From Solirubrum sp044628455 (lineage in GTDB: Bacteria > Bacteroidota > Bacteroidia > Cytophagales > Hymenobacteraceae), in the NCBI RefSeq assembly GCF_044628455.1, contig NZ_JBIYZW010000001.1, positions 992,001 to 1,056,000 on the forward strand: a stretch of 64,000 nt of DNA, given 5' to 3'. The notes below the pieces were generated by a model. The model was not told the DNA's origin, ran no database searches, and worked only from the letters and a program-made list of their open reading frames with translations. Below are positions 8,280 through 16,697 of the stretch, one piece after another (positions within the stretch are counted from its first letter, which is position 1; each line of letters starts with the position of its first letter). Position numbers and translations under genes: made by a program.

Positions 8280-8581
8280 GGGGAAGGGAAAAGCAACGGG
8301 GCGGCGCCAGCCTTGGCGCGGCTATGCTTGTACGCAGCCGTCGCCCGGGCAGCCATGCGCCTGCCCGGCGCGGCGGCCCGGGCACCCGCTCCTGCCCCCG
8401 CTGCGCCGCCCATTTGACAGGCGGCGCCCGGCAACCCGGGCAAAAAATACCCGGCTCTGCTTCAGCCGCAACACCCCCCAGGCCCGGCCCGTATGCCCAG
8501 CGGCGGCCGAATTGGCACCGTTTTTTCTTTCCACCCGCCACCTTCTCTTCACCACCTTTCTTTTTCTTGCCCTTACCGCCC
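8280..8581. other. Intergenic region between divergent genes
   Basis: About 300 bp between topoisomerase IB and the M48 lipoprotein. It is GC-rich on the left and pyrimidine-rich on the right (long C/T tracts near 8520-8580). It must hold both promoters, but I find no clear TAnnTTTG box. Open frames here lack family signal. Confidence 0.4.
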
Positions 8582-9397
8582 ATGCTCCGACGCACTTTCA
8601 CCCGCCTATACCTGTTTGGCGCCCTGGCCCTGGGCCTGGGGGCCGCTACTTCTTCCTGCACCGACAAAGACGGCAACCCGGTGCTCTTCAGCCTGGAAGA
8701 CGACATTGCCCTGGGCCAGCAGGTAGCCCGCCAGACCGACTCGACTTACGCCGCGAAGGGCCAGCTGCTCACCCGCAGCGCCAATCCGCAGGCCTACCAG
8801 GCCCTCGACGCCGTGGTGCAGCGCGTGCTCAACTCGGGCCAGGTGCAGTACCGCAACGAGTTTGCCTGGGACGTAAAAATCATCAAGGACGACAACGTCC
8901 AGAACGCTTTTGCCTCGCCCGGCGGCCACATTTACGTGTTTACGGGCCTGATTAAGTACCTCGATACCGAAAGCCAGCTGGCCGGCATCCTGGGCCACGA
9001 AATGGCCCACGCCGACCGCCGCCACACCTCGCGCCAGCTCCAGAACGAGTACGGCATCAACCTGCTCTTGAGCGTGGTGCTGGGCGAAAACCCCAACCAG
9101 CTGGCTCAGATTGCCGCCGGCCTGGGCACCCTGAAGTTTGGCCGCGACTTCGAGCGCGAAGCCGACGAGTACTCGGTTATCTACCTCAACGGCACCGGCC
9201 ACTACGCCTGCGACGGGGCCGCCGGCTTCTTCATCAAGGCCCAGGAGCAGGGCGGCGCCGGCGTGCCCGAGTTCCTGAGCACCCACCCCGACCCCGGTTC
9301 GCGCATCACGGCCATCGAAACCAAGGCCACCGAGCTGAACTGCCGCAACCGCACCCCCGCCAACTCCAACCTGCAGACCCTGAAAGCCAGCCTGTAA
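8582..9397 (+). CDS. M48 family metalloprotease, lipoprotein
   Basis: 271 residues from ATG 8582; the open frame runs further upstream but only this start gives a lipoprotein signal (Cys 26, ATSSC). The zinc motif HEMAH is at 139-143 and the third ligand lies in EREADEYS about 50 residues later, as in BepA/LoiP-like M48 proteases that act in periplasmic and outer-membrane quality control. The C terminus has the family's LSTHPDPGSRI motif. A second, non-identical M48 gene lies at 16698-17510. Confidence 0.93.
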   Translation: MLRRTFTRLYLFGALALGLGAATSSCTDKDGNPVLFSLEDDIALGQQVARQTDSTYAAKGQLLTRSANPQAYQALDAVVQRVLNSGQVQYRNEFAWDVKIIKDDNVQNAFASPGGHIYVFTGLIKYLDTESQLAGILGHEMAHADRRHTSRQLQNEYGINLLLSVVLGENPNQLAQIAAGLGTLKFGRDFEREADEYSVIYLNGTGHYACDGAAGFFIKAQEQGGAGVPEFLSTHPDPGSRITAIETKATELNCRNRTPANSNLQTLKASL

Positions 9398-9422
9398 TCC
9401 GGCGCTAGGTTTCGGTCAGTGT

Positions 9423-9450
9423 AAGGCCAGCCTCTTTCGGGGCTGGCCTT
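9423..9450. terminator. Bidirectional terminator between converging genes
   Basis: Perfect 10-bp stem AAGGCCAGCC / GGCTGGCCTT. It serves the M48 gene and the lipoprotein gene on the other strand, whose stop codon lies two bases away. Confidence 0.7.
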
Positions 9451-9451
9451 G

Positions 9452-10000
9452 CTATTTGCGCCATATCCGCACGGTATTGCTGACCGCAGCCGTGCCCAAT
9501 GCCTGGGGCGGCTGGTAGCGCAGCAGCAGCTCGTAGCGGCCCGTGGTTCGGTTGAAGTAGGTGGAGCAGTCGGGCTGCGTGGGCGAGCGGACTGCCTGGA
9601 CGAAGCGACTGGGAAACACGCGGTTCAGATCGACCTGCACCAGCATGGTCCGTTGCTGGCCGGGGTCGATGCGGGCGGGTTGAAGCGCGGCCTCGCCCCG
9701 GCAGCGCGGGCAAACGCTGAGCAGGTCGCCCTGGGGCGTGCGGCCGGCCAGCTGCAATACCTGGCCCACGGTGCAGGCGGCTTCAATGGTATCGGCGTAG
9801 TGGGCCAGCCAGGCCGGCTCGGGGCCGGGGTTGCGGAATGTGGCCCGCAACCACACGATGTTGTAAACACTGTCGGCCTGGGCTTGCAGGCTCAGCTCCA
9901 GCGGGCCGGTAGCAAAGGCGGTATTGGGCGGGCGCTGGCTGACGGCGCAGGCGCTCAGCAGCAAAGCTGTGCCGAGGTTATAGGCAAATAGGGGGCTCAT
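9452..10000 (-). CDS. Hypothetical lipoprotein with CPRC motif
   Basis: 182 residues. Lipoprotein signal with lipobox LLSAC near residue 18. The mature part looks like a beta-sandwich (alternating hydrophobic strands) and holds a CxxC pair (VCPRCRG) plus two further Cys, which may bind metal or form disulfides. I do not recognise the family. Confidence 0.7.
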   Translation of the reverse strand: MSPLFAYNLGTALLLSACAVSQRPPNTAFATGPLELSLQAQADSVYNIVWLRATFRNPGPEPAWLAHYADTIEAACTVGQVLQLAGRTPQGDLLSVCPRCRGEAALQPARIDPGQQRTMLVQVDLNRVFPSRFVQAVRSPTQPDCSTYFNRTTGRYELLLRYQPPQALGTAAVSNTVRIWRK

Positions 10001-10138
10001 CAGGCGTAGGGGTATCGACCAAGGAATTCAGTGGCAGCAAAGTACGCGTTCGGCGCGCAGCGCAGCGGCGCGTAAGCCAACACTCGGGCCCGGCCTTGCG
10101 TTGAGCAGAATTCGTTTCTTCGCCCCAAACCACCCGCT

Positions 10139-11302
10139 ATGGCCCTACTCGACCGCCTCAACGACTTTGCCGAAAACGCCGATGATCTGCTGCGCCGCGC
10201 CCGCACCCGACTGGGGCTGCTGCACCCCGTGCAGGTGGTGTCGTTTCGCAGCTACGGCACGCCCGAGCGCCTCTACGTGAAGGGGCGCGTGCTCACCGAC
10301 AAGGGCATCACCGAGCCCGACCCCACCGACTCGCGCCTGCACAACCTGCTGAACATGTACCGGCGCTTCGACTCGCAGGAAATTCCCGGCGCCCAGCTCG
10401 TCATCCGCCCCGGCGACGGCACTGAGCACCCGGTGGTAACCGACGAGGAAGGCTACTTCACCCTGAACCTGGAGCCCCGGCAGCTTAACCCGCCGGTGGA
10501 CTTTCTCTGGCATCCCGTGGAAGTGGAGCTGCGCCAGGCGCCGGCCCCGCTGCCCGCCCAGCGCACCATTCACGCCCCCGTACTGGTGCCCCCCGCCGAC
10601 GCCGAGTACGGCATCATCTCCGACCTCGACGACACGGTTATCCAGACCTCGGCCACCGATTTGCTGCGCATGGCCCGCACAGTGCTGCTGCGCAACGCCC
10701 GCTCGCGCCTGCCCTTCAAAGGGGTGGCCGAATTCTACCGCCAGCTGCAGTTGGGGCGCAACGGCAAGCGCAACAACCCCTTCTTCTACGTTTCTTCCTC
10801 GCCCTGGAACCTGTATGACCTGCTCGACGACTTCCTGGCGCTGAATGAGATTCCGCCCGGCCCGCTGCTGCTGCGCGACATGGGCCTGAAAATGAAGTCG
10901 GCCGGCGACGCCTCGGCCCACCACGGCCATAAGCTCAAGGAAATCGACAACCTGCTCCTCACCTACCCCCAGCTGCCCTTCGTGCTCATTGGCGACTCGG
11001 GTCAGGAAGACGCCAACATCTACCGGGAGGTGGTGCGCCGTCACCCCGGCCGCGTGCTGGCCATCTACATCCGCGACGTGAACCTGGCCGAGCGGGCGAC
11101 CCTGGTGTCGCAGGTATCGGAGGAGCTGCGCGGCCACAACGTGGAGATGCTCTTGGTGAAGGATACCGTGCAGGCCGCCGAGCACGCTGTGCGCAGCGGG
11201 CTCGTGTACACCGAAGCCGTACCGGCTGTGGAAGCCGACAAGCAAAAAGACGAAACCACCCCCGAAGACCCCGGCGAAGAAGCCGAGCAGGAAGGAAAGT
11301 GA
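10139..11302 (+). CDS. APP1/DUF2183 phosphatidate phosphatase-like protein
   Basis: 387 residues. The central domain carries the HAD-like nucleophile motif SDLDDTVIQT (about residues 160-169) that defines the APP1 catalytic domain (DUF2183), followed by FFYVSSSPWNLYDLL and FVLIGDSGQEDANIY, the matching threonine/serine and Asp motifs. The yeast homologue App1 is a Mg-dependent phosphatidate phosphatase; the bacterial substrate is not established. The acidic, Lys/Glu-rich tail ends at TGA 11300-11302, whose last bases run directly into the 7-bp tandem array. Confidence 0.9.
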   Translation: MALLDRLNDFAENADDLLRRARTRLGLLHPVQVVSFRSYGTPERLYVKGRVLTDKGITEPDPTDSRLHNLLNMYRRFDSQEIPGAQLVIRPGDGTEHPVVTDEEGYFTLNLEPRQLNPPVDFLWHPVEVELRQAPAPLPAQRTIHAPVLVPPADAEYGIISDLDDTVIQTSATDLLRMARTVLLRNARSRLPFKGVAEFYRQLQLGRNGKRNNPFFYVSSSPWNLYDLLDDFLALNEIPPGPLLLRDMGLKMKSAGDASAHHGHKLKEIDNLLLTYPQLPFVLIGDSGQEDANIYREVVRRHPGRVLAIYIRDVNLAERATLVSQVSEELRGHNVEMLLVKDTVQAAEHAVRSGLVYTEAVPAVEADKQKDETTPEDPGEEAEQEGK

Positions 11303-12221
11303 GTTGCCAGTTGCCAGTTGCCAGTTGCCAGTTGCCAGTTGCCAGTTGCCAGTTGCCAGTTGCCAGTTGCCAGTTGCCAGTTGCCAGTTGCCAGTTGCCA
11401 GTTGCCAGTTGCCAGTTGCCAGTTGCCAGTTGCCAGTTGCCAGTTGCCAGTTGCCAGTTGCCAGTTGCCAGTTGCCAGTTGCCAGTTGCCAGTTGCCAGT
11501 TGCCAGTTGCCAGTTGCCAGTTGCCAGTTGCCAGTTGCCAGTTGCCAGTTGCCAGTTGCCAGTTGCCAGTTGCCAGTTGCCAGTTGCCAGTTGCCAGTTG
11601 CCAGTTGCCAGTTGCCAGTTGCCAGTTGCCAGTTGCCAGTTGCCAGTTGCCAGTTGCCAGTTGCCAGTTGCCAGTTGCCAGTTGCCAGTTGCCAGTTGCC
11701 AGTTGCCAGTTGCCAGTTGCCAGTTGCCAGTTGCCAGTTGCCAGTTGCCAGTTGCCAGTTGCCAGTTGCCAGTTGCCAGTTGCCAGTTGCCAGTTGCCAG
11801 TTGCCAGTTGCCAGTTGCCAGTTGCCAGTTGCCAGTTGCCAGTTGCCAGTTGCCAGTTGCCAGTTGCCAGTTGCCAGTTGCCAGTTGCCAGTTGCCAGTT
11901 GCCAGTTGCCAGTTGCCAGTTGCCAGTTGCCAGTTGCCAGTTGCCAGTTGCCAGTTGCCAGTTGCCAGTTGCCAGTTGCCAGTTGCCAGTTGCCAGTTGC
12001 CAGTTGCCAGTTGCCAGTTGCCAGTTGCCAGTTGCCAGTTGCCAGTTGCCAGTTGCCAGTTGCCAGTTGCCAGTTGCCAGTTGCCAGTTGCCAGTTGCCA
12101 GTTGCCAGTTGCCAGTTGCCAGTTGCCAGTTGCCAGTTGCCAGTTGCCAGTTGCCAGTTGCCAGTTGCCAGTTGCCAGTTGCCAGTTGCCAGTTGCCAGT
12201 TGCCAGTTGCCAGTTGCCAGT
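11303..12221. repeat. Perfect tandem array of a 7-bp unit, about 131 copies
   Basis: GTTGCCA repeated without visible error for about 919 bp, starting on the base after the stop codon of the APP1 gene. All three forward frames stay open and spell VASCQLP repeats; this is a by-product, not a gene. Such uniformity points to recent expansion by slippage. Confidence 0.97.
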
Positions 12222-12248
12222 GTGTACTCTGGTGCTTCTCAGAGGTTA

Positions 12249-12289
12249 AGCAAAAAGGCCCTATTCGTTACGAATAGGGCCTTTTTGCT
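12249..12289. terminator. Bidirectional terminator, 19-bp stem
   Basis: Arms 12249-12267 and 12271-12289 are perfectly complementary (AAAAAGGCCCTATTCG core) with a 3-base loop and A/T runs at both ends. It lies between the heptamer array and the converging gene at 12350. Confidence 0.85.
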
Positions 12290-12310
12290 ATTGAATTGCT
12301 GAATGAACTA

Positions 12311-12347
12311 GCAACCCGCAACTGGCAACTCACAACTGGTAACTGAA
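12311..12347 (-). repeat. Five degenerate copies of the same heptamer, inverted
   Basis: CAACCCG, CAACTGG, CAACTCA, CAACTGG, TAACTGA follow at a 7-bp period. They are the reverse complement type of the GTTGCCA array, so the terminator at 12249-12289 is flanked by inverted heptamer arrays of very unequal length. Confidence 0.65.
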
Positions 12348-12349
12348 CC

Positions 12350-12853
12350 CTAGCTCGAATGGTCGGCGACGATGACCCACTGGCCATTGAGGCGGCGAAA
12401 GAGCAGGGTAAACCAGCCCTGCAGGTCGCCTTTTTGCGGCCGGGCCAGGTGCCAGTGGCCCACCACGTGCGCCGCGTCGGCGCCCACGGGGCTAATGCGC
12501 AGGCGCGAGAACGTGAGTTGGCCCATGGCCTCGGGACTGGGGTAGTTGCGGCGGTAGTTGTCGAGGGTGCGTTGCCAGCCGCGAGTGGGGCCGCTCTTGC
12601 CGATGAACAGCAGGGAGTCGGACTGCCAGTAGCCCTGCATGAAACCGCTCACGTCGCCGCGGTTCCAGGCGGCCGTCTGCGTGGCCAGCACCCGGCGGAT
12701 GCTTTCCGCGGCGGCGGCCGAGTCGGGAGCAGTGGCTACACCAGGTGCGGCTACAGTGGCGGGCAAGTCGGCGGCGGTATCGGCCGGCTCGGCGGTGCAG
12801 GCAGCGAGCAGGGCGGCCGCGCCGGCGGCCAGCAGGGTAAAGCGTCGGAGCAT
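12350..12853 (-). CDS. SnoaL-like / DUF4440 (NTF2 fold) lipoprotein
   Basis: 167 residues. Lipoprotein signal (LLAAC, about Cys 19), then a linker and an NTF2-like domain from about residue 48: ..QTAAWNRGDVSGFMQGYW.., then LDNYRRNYP and a C-terminal WFTLLFRRLNGQWVIVADHSS, the pattern of DUF4440 proteins. The role is unknown; some family members bind small ligands. The gene lies 12 bp downstream of mtgA on the same strand, so they are probably one transcript. Confidence 0.85.
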   Translation of the reverse strand: MLRRFTLLAAGAAALLAACTAEPADTAADLPATVAAPGVATAPDSAAAAESIRRVLATQTAAWNRGDVSGFMQGYWQSDSLLFIGKSGPTRGWQRTLDNYRRNYPSPEAMGQLTFSRLRISPVGADAAHVVGHWHLARPQKGDLQGWFTLLFRRLNGQWVIVADHSS

Positions 12854-12865
12854 GGCGCGGAAGGT

Positions 12866-13624
12866 TTAGGGGTTCTGAATCAGGTCGCGCACGAAGGCGG
12901 TGCCGCCCAGCCGGCGCATGTTGCGCATCACGCGGCGCTGCTTGGCGCGGGCCGCCGGGCCAGGGTGGCCCGCCTGAAACTTCAGCGGGTTAGGCAGCAC
13001 GGCCGCCAGCAGTGCCGCCTGCGCCTGGGTGAGCTTGCGGGCGGGCTTGCCAAAGTACTTCTGCGAGGCTGCTTCGGCCCCGAACACGCAGTCGCCCATT
13101 TCGGCCACGTTCAGGTACACTTCCAAGATGCGCTGCTTGCTCCACAGCAGCTCGATGAGCACGGTAAAATAGGCCTCGGCGGCCTTGCGCACGTAGCTGC
13201 GGCCCTGCCAGAGAAACACGTTTTTGGCCACCTGCTGCGAGATGGTGCTACCCCCACGCAGCTGCTTGCCGCCTTCCAGGTTGCTTTTGGCCGCCTGCTG
13301 AATGGCGTCGAGGTCGAAGCCGTGGTGCTGCAGGAAGCGCTGATCCTCGGCCGCCAGCAACGCCAGCGGCAGCTGCGGCGACACCTCGTCGATGGCGCAG
13401 AAGCGGTAGCGGATGCGCCGGGAGGCGTCTTCGGGCAGCAGGCCGCCGTAGTCGGCCTGGGGGCGGTGACTGCGGCGTTCCAGCATCAGCCAGGTGGCCG
13501 GCGGGGCCACCCAACGGTATACCAGCACCCAGGCCACCGACATCAGAAACAGCGCGGCCACGGCCTGCAGGGCCACGCGGCGCGCCAGGCGCAGCCGGTC
13601 CGATAAGTCTTTCATGGAAGGCAA
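12866..13624 (-). CDS. mtgA: Monofunctional biosynthetic peptidoglycan transglycosylase
   Basis: 252 residues. One transmembrane segment (about 17-40), then a GT51 glycosyltransferase domain that polymerises lipid II. Catalytic Glu 93 lies in AAEDQRFLQHHGFD; further GT51 motifs are RGGSTISQQVAKN, RKAAEAYFTVLIE and the E.YLN segment. No transpeptidase domain follows, and the length fits MtgA. An alternative start is Met 4. Confidence 0.96.
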   Translation of the reverse strand: MPSMKDLSDRLRLARRVALQAVAALFLMSVAWVLVYRWVAPPATWLMLERRSHRPQADYGGLLPEDASRRIRYRFCAIDEVSPQLPLALLAAEDQRFLQHHGFDLDAIQQAAKSNLEGGKQLRGGSTISQQVAKNVFLWQGRSYVRKAAEAYFTVLIELLWSKQRILEVYLNVAEMGDCVFGAEAASQKYFGKPARKLTQAQAALLAAVLPNPLKFQAGHPGPAARAKQRRVMRNMRRLGGTAFVRDLIQNP

Positions 13625-13731
13625 TCAGCGGCGGGCCGGGCTGCCCGCCTGGGCGAAATTAGCAAGCGGCGGGCGGAGCGAAGGTTGAATTCCCGTATTT
13701 TCCCTGCCTGCACTCCCAATTTGCCCCTGCC

Positions 13732-14367
13732 ATGTCCCGCCTGCTGCCGCTGTTTCCGCTCAACCTGGTGGTGTTTCCCGGCGAGCGGCTCAACCTGCAC
13801 ATCTTCGAGCCGCGCTACCGCCAGCTCGTGCACGACTGCGCCGAGGAAGGCCTTACCTTCGGCATTCCGGCTTTTCTGAACGGCACGGTGCAGCCCATCG
13901 GCACCGAAATGCGGCTGGTCAAAATCGAGAAGCTCTACGACACGGGCGAGTCCGACATCCGCACTCAGGGCGTGGGCTTGTTTACCCTGCACGAGCTGCT
14001 GCCCCAGGTGCCAGGCAAGCTCTACGCCGGCGGCTACGTGGAAGAGCTGCCCGACGACGCCCACGAAGACCCGGAGCTGCGCCGGCATATTGTGGAACTG
14101 GTGGCCCAGCTCTACGATGTGCTGGGTTTGCGCCCCCTGCTGCTGACTTTGCCCCCGCACTACCGGGTGTTCGACGTGGCCCACCACCTGGGCTTGAGTA
14201 CCGAACAGGAATACCGCCTGCTGGAGCTGCGCGCCGAAACCGACCGCCAGGCCCTGGTCTACGAGCACCTGCAGCAGGTGCTGCCCGTGCTGCGCGAAAC
14301 CGAGCGGCTGAAAGAGCGCGTGCGCCAGAACGGGCACTTCCGCCACCTTACTCCTCCTTCCTTCTAA
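13732..14367 (+). CDS. LON peptidase substrate-binding domain protein
   Basis: 211 residues, a stand-alone Lon N-terminal domain. The start LLPLFPLNLVVFPGERLNLHIFEPRY is the family hallmark. No AAA or protease part follows. Such single-domain proteins are common in Bacteroidota, and their role is unknown beyond a presumed peptide-binding function. It is divergent from mtgA. Confidence 0.93.
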   Translation: MSRLLPLFPLNLVVFPGERLNLHIFEPRYRQLVHDCAEEGLTFGIPAFLNGTVQPIGTEMRLVKIEKLYDTGESDIRTQGVGLFTLHELLPQVPGKLYAGGYVEELPDDAHEDPELRRHIVELVAQLYDVLGLRPLLLTLPPHYRVFDVAHHLGLSTEQEYRLLELRAETDRQALVYEHLQQVLPVLRETERLKERVRQNGHFRHLTPPSF

Positions 14368-14489
14368 GTTCCGCCATCCTGCGGAAACCGGCTAACCGCT
14401 GACGAAGGTGGACAGCGTAACCCTGCTTCGGCACGGCGGGGCTTAACCCCACCCCGGGCCCGCCGTACACCGGCCAAACGGTTTCGGAC

Positions 14490-15740
14490 GTGGATATAGA
14501 TTTTCTGTTGCTGCTGGTAACGCTGCTGAGCGGCGCGCTGGCGGGCTGGCTGCTTTACCGCTGGGTGCTGGAGCGCCGCCAGCGCCGCCGGCCCTACGTG
14601 GCGCCGGCCCTGCGCGGCTGGCCCAGCCAGTCGGCCCCCGCCAGCCCGCCGCAGCACCGCATCTGCCTGGTGGGTGACCTGGGCGCCGTGGCTACCGACG
14701 GCCGCGACCCGGTGCTGAACCTGCTGCGCCGCTGGCTGCGCGAGGCCGGGGCCCAGGGCACGGTAGTGCTGCTGGGCGACAACGTGTACCCCGTGGGGCT
14801 GCCCCCCCTGGGCCATCCCCGCCGCGCCGACGCCGAAATCCGCCTCGACATTCAGCTGGAGCTGCTGCGCGACTTTCCCGGTCAGGTAGTTTTTCTCAGC
14901 GGCAACCACGACTGGAACAAGGGCCGCGCCGATGGCTACGAGTACCTGCGCGCCCAAGAAGCCTACGTACGCCAGCAATTGCCGCAGGCCCACTACCTGC
15001 CCGTAAACGGATGCCCCGGCCCGGTGGCCCTGCCCCTGGCCGATGGCCTGGTGCTGCTGGTGCTCAACACCCAATGGTGGGTGCAACGCGGGCCCCGGCC
15101 CCTGGGCCCGGCCCACGGCTGCACCGCCACCGATGCCCGCCAGCCCTTCTTGGAGCTGCGCGAGCTGCTGGCCCGCCACCAGGGCCAGCGCGTGGTGGTG
15201 GCCGGGCACCACCCGCTGTACTCCAATGCCGTGCACGGCGGCAAGTTCACCGTCAAGCAGCACGTGTTTCCGCTCACGGCGGCCCACAAGCGCGCCTACC
15301 TGCCCCTGCCCATCGTAGGTTCGCTCTTCCCGGCCTACCGCCGGGTGCTGGGCGCCGCCGAAGACATGTCGTATCCGCCCTACCGGCGCATGCGCCGCCG
15401 CCTGCTGCAGGTGCTGCGCCAGTTTCCCGGCGTGGTATATGCCGCCGGCCACGACCACAACCTGCAGTACTTCCTGCGCCACGACGTGCACTACCTGGTG
15501 AGCGGGGCCGGCAGCAAAACCTCGTACGTGCAGCCCGGCGGCCGCGCCGGTTTTACCCACGAGCACAAGGGCTTCTTCAGTCTCGACTACTACGCCGATG
15601 GCCAGCTGTGGCTGCACACCTGGGAGCCCGCCGACAACGACGGCACTCCTGCCGAGCCGGTATTCAGCTGCTTGCTAGCGGCGGAGCCCGCTCCTACTCC
15701 GCCCCCGCCGGCACCAGCACCCGCAGACTCCTTGGGTTGA
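14490..15740 (+). CDS. Membrane-anchored metallophosphoesterase
   Basis: 416 residues from GTG 14490. One N-terminal transmembrane helix (about 5-25) followed by a calcineurin-like phosphoesterase domain with all metal-binding blocks: GDLGAV, GDNVYP, GNHDWN, GHHPLYS and GHDHN. The C-terminal part (from about 340) is a beta-rich extension ending in a Pro-rich tail. Its last 47 bp overlap the end of the converging lipid kinase gene. Substrate unknown. Confidence 0.92.
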   Translation: MDIDFLLLLVTLLSGALAGWLLYRWVLERRQRRRPYVAPALRGWPSQSAPASPPQHRICLVGDLGAVATDGRDPVLNLLRRWLREAGAQGTVVLLGDNVYPVGLPPLGHPRRADAEIRLDIQLELLRDFPGQVVFLSGNHDWNKGRADGYEYLRAQEAYVRQQLPQAHYLPVNGCPGPVALPLADGLVLLVLNTQWWVQRGPRPLGPAHGCTATDARQPFLELRELLARHQGQRVVVAGHHPLYSNAVHGGKFTVKQHVFPLTAAHKRAYLPLPIVGSLFPAYRRVLGAAEDMSYPPYRRMRRRLLQVLRQFPGVVYAAGHDHNLQYFLRHDVHYLVSGAGSKTSYVQPGGRAGFTHEHKGFFSLDYYADGQLWLHTWEPADNDGTPAEPVFSCLLAAEPAPTPPPPAPAPADSLG

Positions 15741-16605
15741 TGGTTACTTCCAGCGGCAGCGGCAGGTGCAGCGGCTCGCCGTCGAGCTGGGCTAGTACTT
15801 CGCTTGCCCCTAGCACCTCGATGCGGGCCCGGCGGCAGCGCAGCCGCCGCGTGTAGTCCGATTGCTCGAAGCCGTCGGTGTAGAGGTGGTAGAGCATGCC
15901 CAGGGCGGCCGAGCCGGGGAAAGGCTCGATCAGGCAGAGCTCGAACCACCCGTCGTCGAGCAGGGCGTCGGGGTTGATGACCACGTTGCTGCCAAAGGTG
16001 CGGGCGTTGGCAATGGTGAGCATGAAGGCCTCGCCCTCCCAGGTTTCCTGGTCGGTTTCGATGCGGTAGCGGGCCGGCTCGTAGCTCAGGTATTCCTGCA
16101 GCGCCACGCGCACGTAGGCGCCGGGCCCGCGGGTGTCGCCCTCGCTGAAGCGGGCTACCACCAGGGCATTGAAGCCCAGATCGGCTAGGTGCGCGGTGAA
16201 GTGCCCCCCGACCTGCAGGGTATCGATAACCCACTCGCGGTGATTCCAAAGCACTTCCAGCGCTGCCTCGGGCTCCTGCGCAATGCCCAGGTCCTTGGAC
16301 AAGCCGTTGCCCGAGCCCAGGGGAATGATGCCCATGGGCACATTCAGCCCGGAAAGCACCTGCGCCACCAGGTTTACCGTACCATCACCCCCGGCCGCCA
16401 ACACGGCGTCGAAGGAGTGCTGTTGCAGGAAATTGCGCAGGCGGCTGGCATCATCGTCGCCGGTGGTTTCAAACGACTCGACTTCGTGGCCCCGTTCGGT
16501 GCAGAGCTGGTGCAAACGGGGGTGCAGGTCGTCCTTGTCGATGTCCCCGGAAATGGGATTCAGCACGAACAGCACGCGGCGCAGAAAAGCAAGGGAAGAA
16601 GACAT
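15694..16605 (-). CDS. Diacylglycerol/sphingolipid kinase family protein (YegS/DgkB-like)
   Basis: 303 residues from ATG at 16605; a longer open frame upstream overlaps the M48 gene and is not needed. Family motifs: LFVLNPISG at the start, AAGGDGTVNLVAQVL (the nucleotide-binding GGDGT), PLGSGNGLSKDLG, and the acidic DG(W/F)F motif in DDGWFELCLIEPF. The C-terminal beta-sandwich ends with LDGEPLHLP. It probably phosphorylates a membrane lipid. The 3' end overlaps the metallophosphoesterase gene. Confidence 0.93.
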   Translation of the reverse strand: MSSSLAFLRRVLFVLNPISGDIDKDDLHPRLHQLCTERGHEVESFETTGDDDASRLRNFLQQHSFDAVLAAGGDGTVNLVAQVLSGLNVPMGIIPLGSGNGLSKDLGIAQEPEAALEVLWNHREWVIDTLQVGGHFTAHLADLGFNALVVARFSEGDTRGPGAYVRVALQEYLSYEPARYRIETDQETWEGEAFMLTIANARTFGSNVVINPDALLDDGWFELCLIEPFPGSAALGMLYHLYTDGFEQSDYTRRLRCRRARIEVLGASEVLAQLDGEPLHLPLPLEVTINPRSLRVLVPAGAE

Positions 16606-16641
16606 AGCGGCAGCTTTAGGTTCGCAGACAGAAAGGGCACC

Positions 16642-16669
16642 AAAAGGGCCGGTACGCGCGTACCGGCCC
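16642..16669 (-). terminator. Terminator of the second M48 gene
   Basis: Perfect 12-bp palindrome (16646-16657 / 16658-16669, loop bases CGCG) followed on the - strand by TTTTGG. Confidence 0.65.
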
Positions 16670-16697
16670 GGGGTGGAAACAGGATAACCCGCCTGGC

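Noticed and set aside
11299..12302. Three long forward reading frames of VASCQLP repeats
   Set aside because: They are the direct result of a 7-bp array with no stop in any frame; no start, signal or domain supports a protein.
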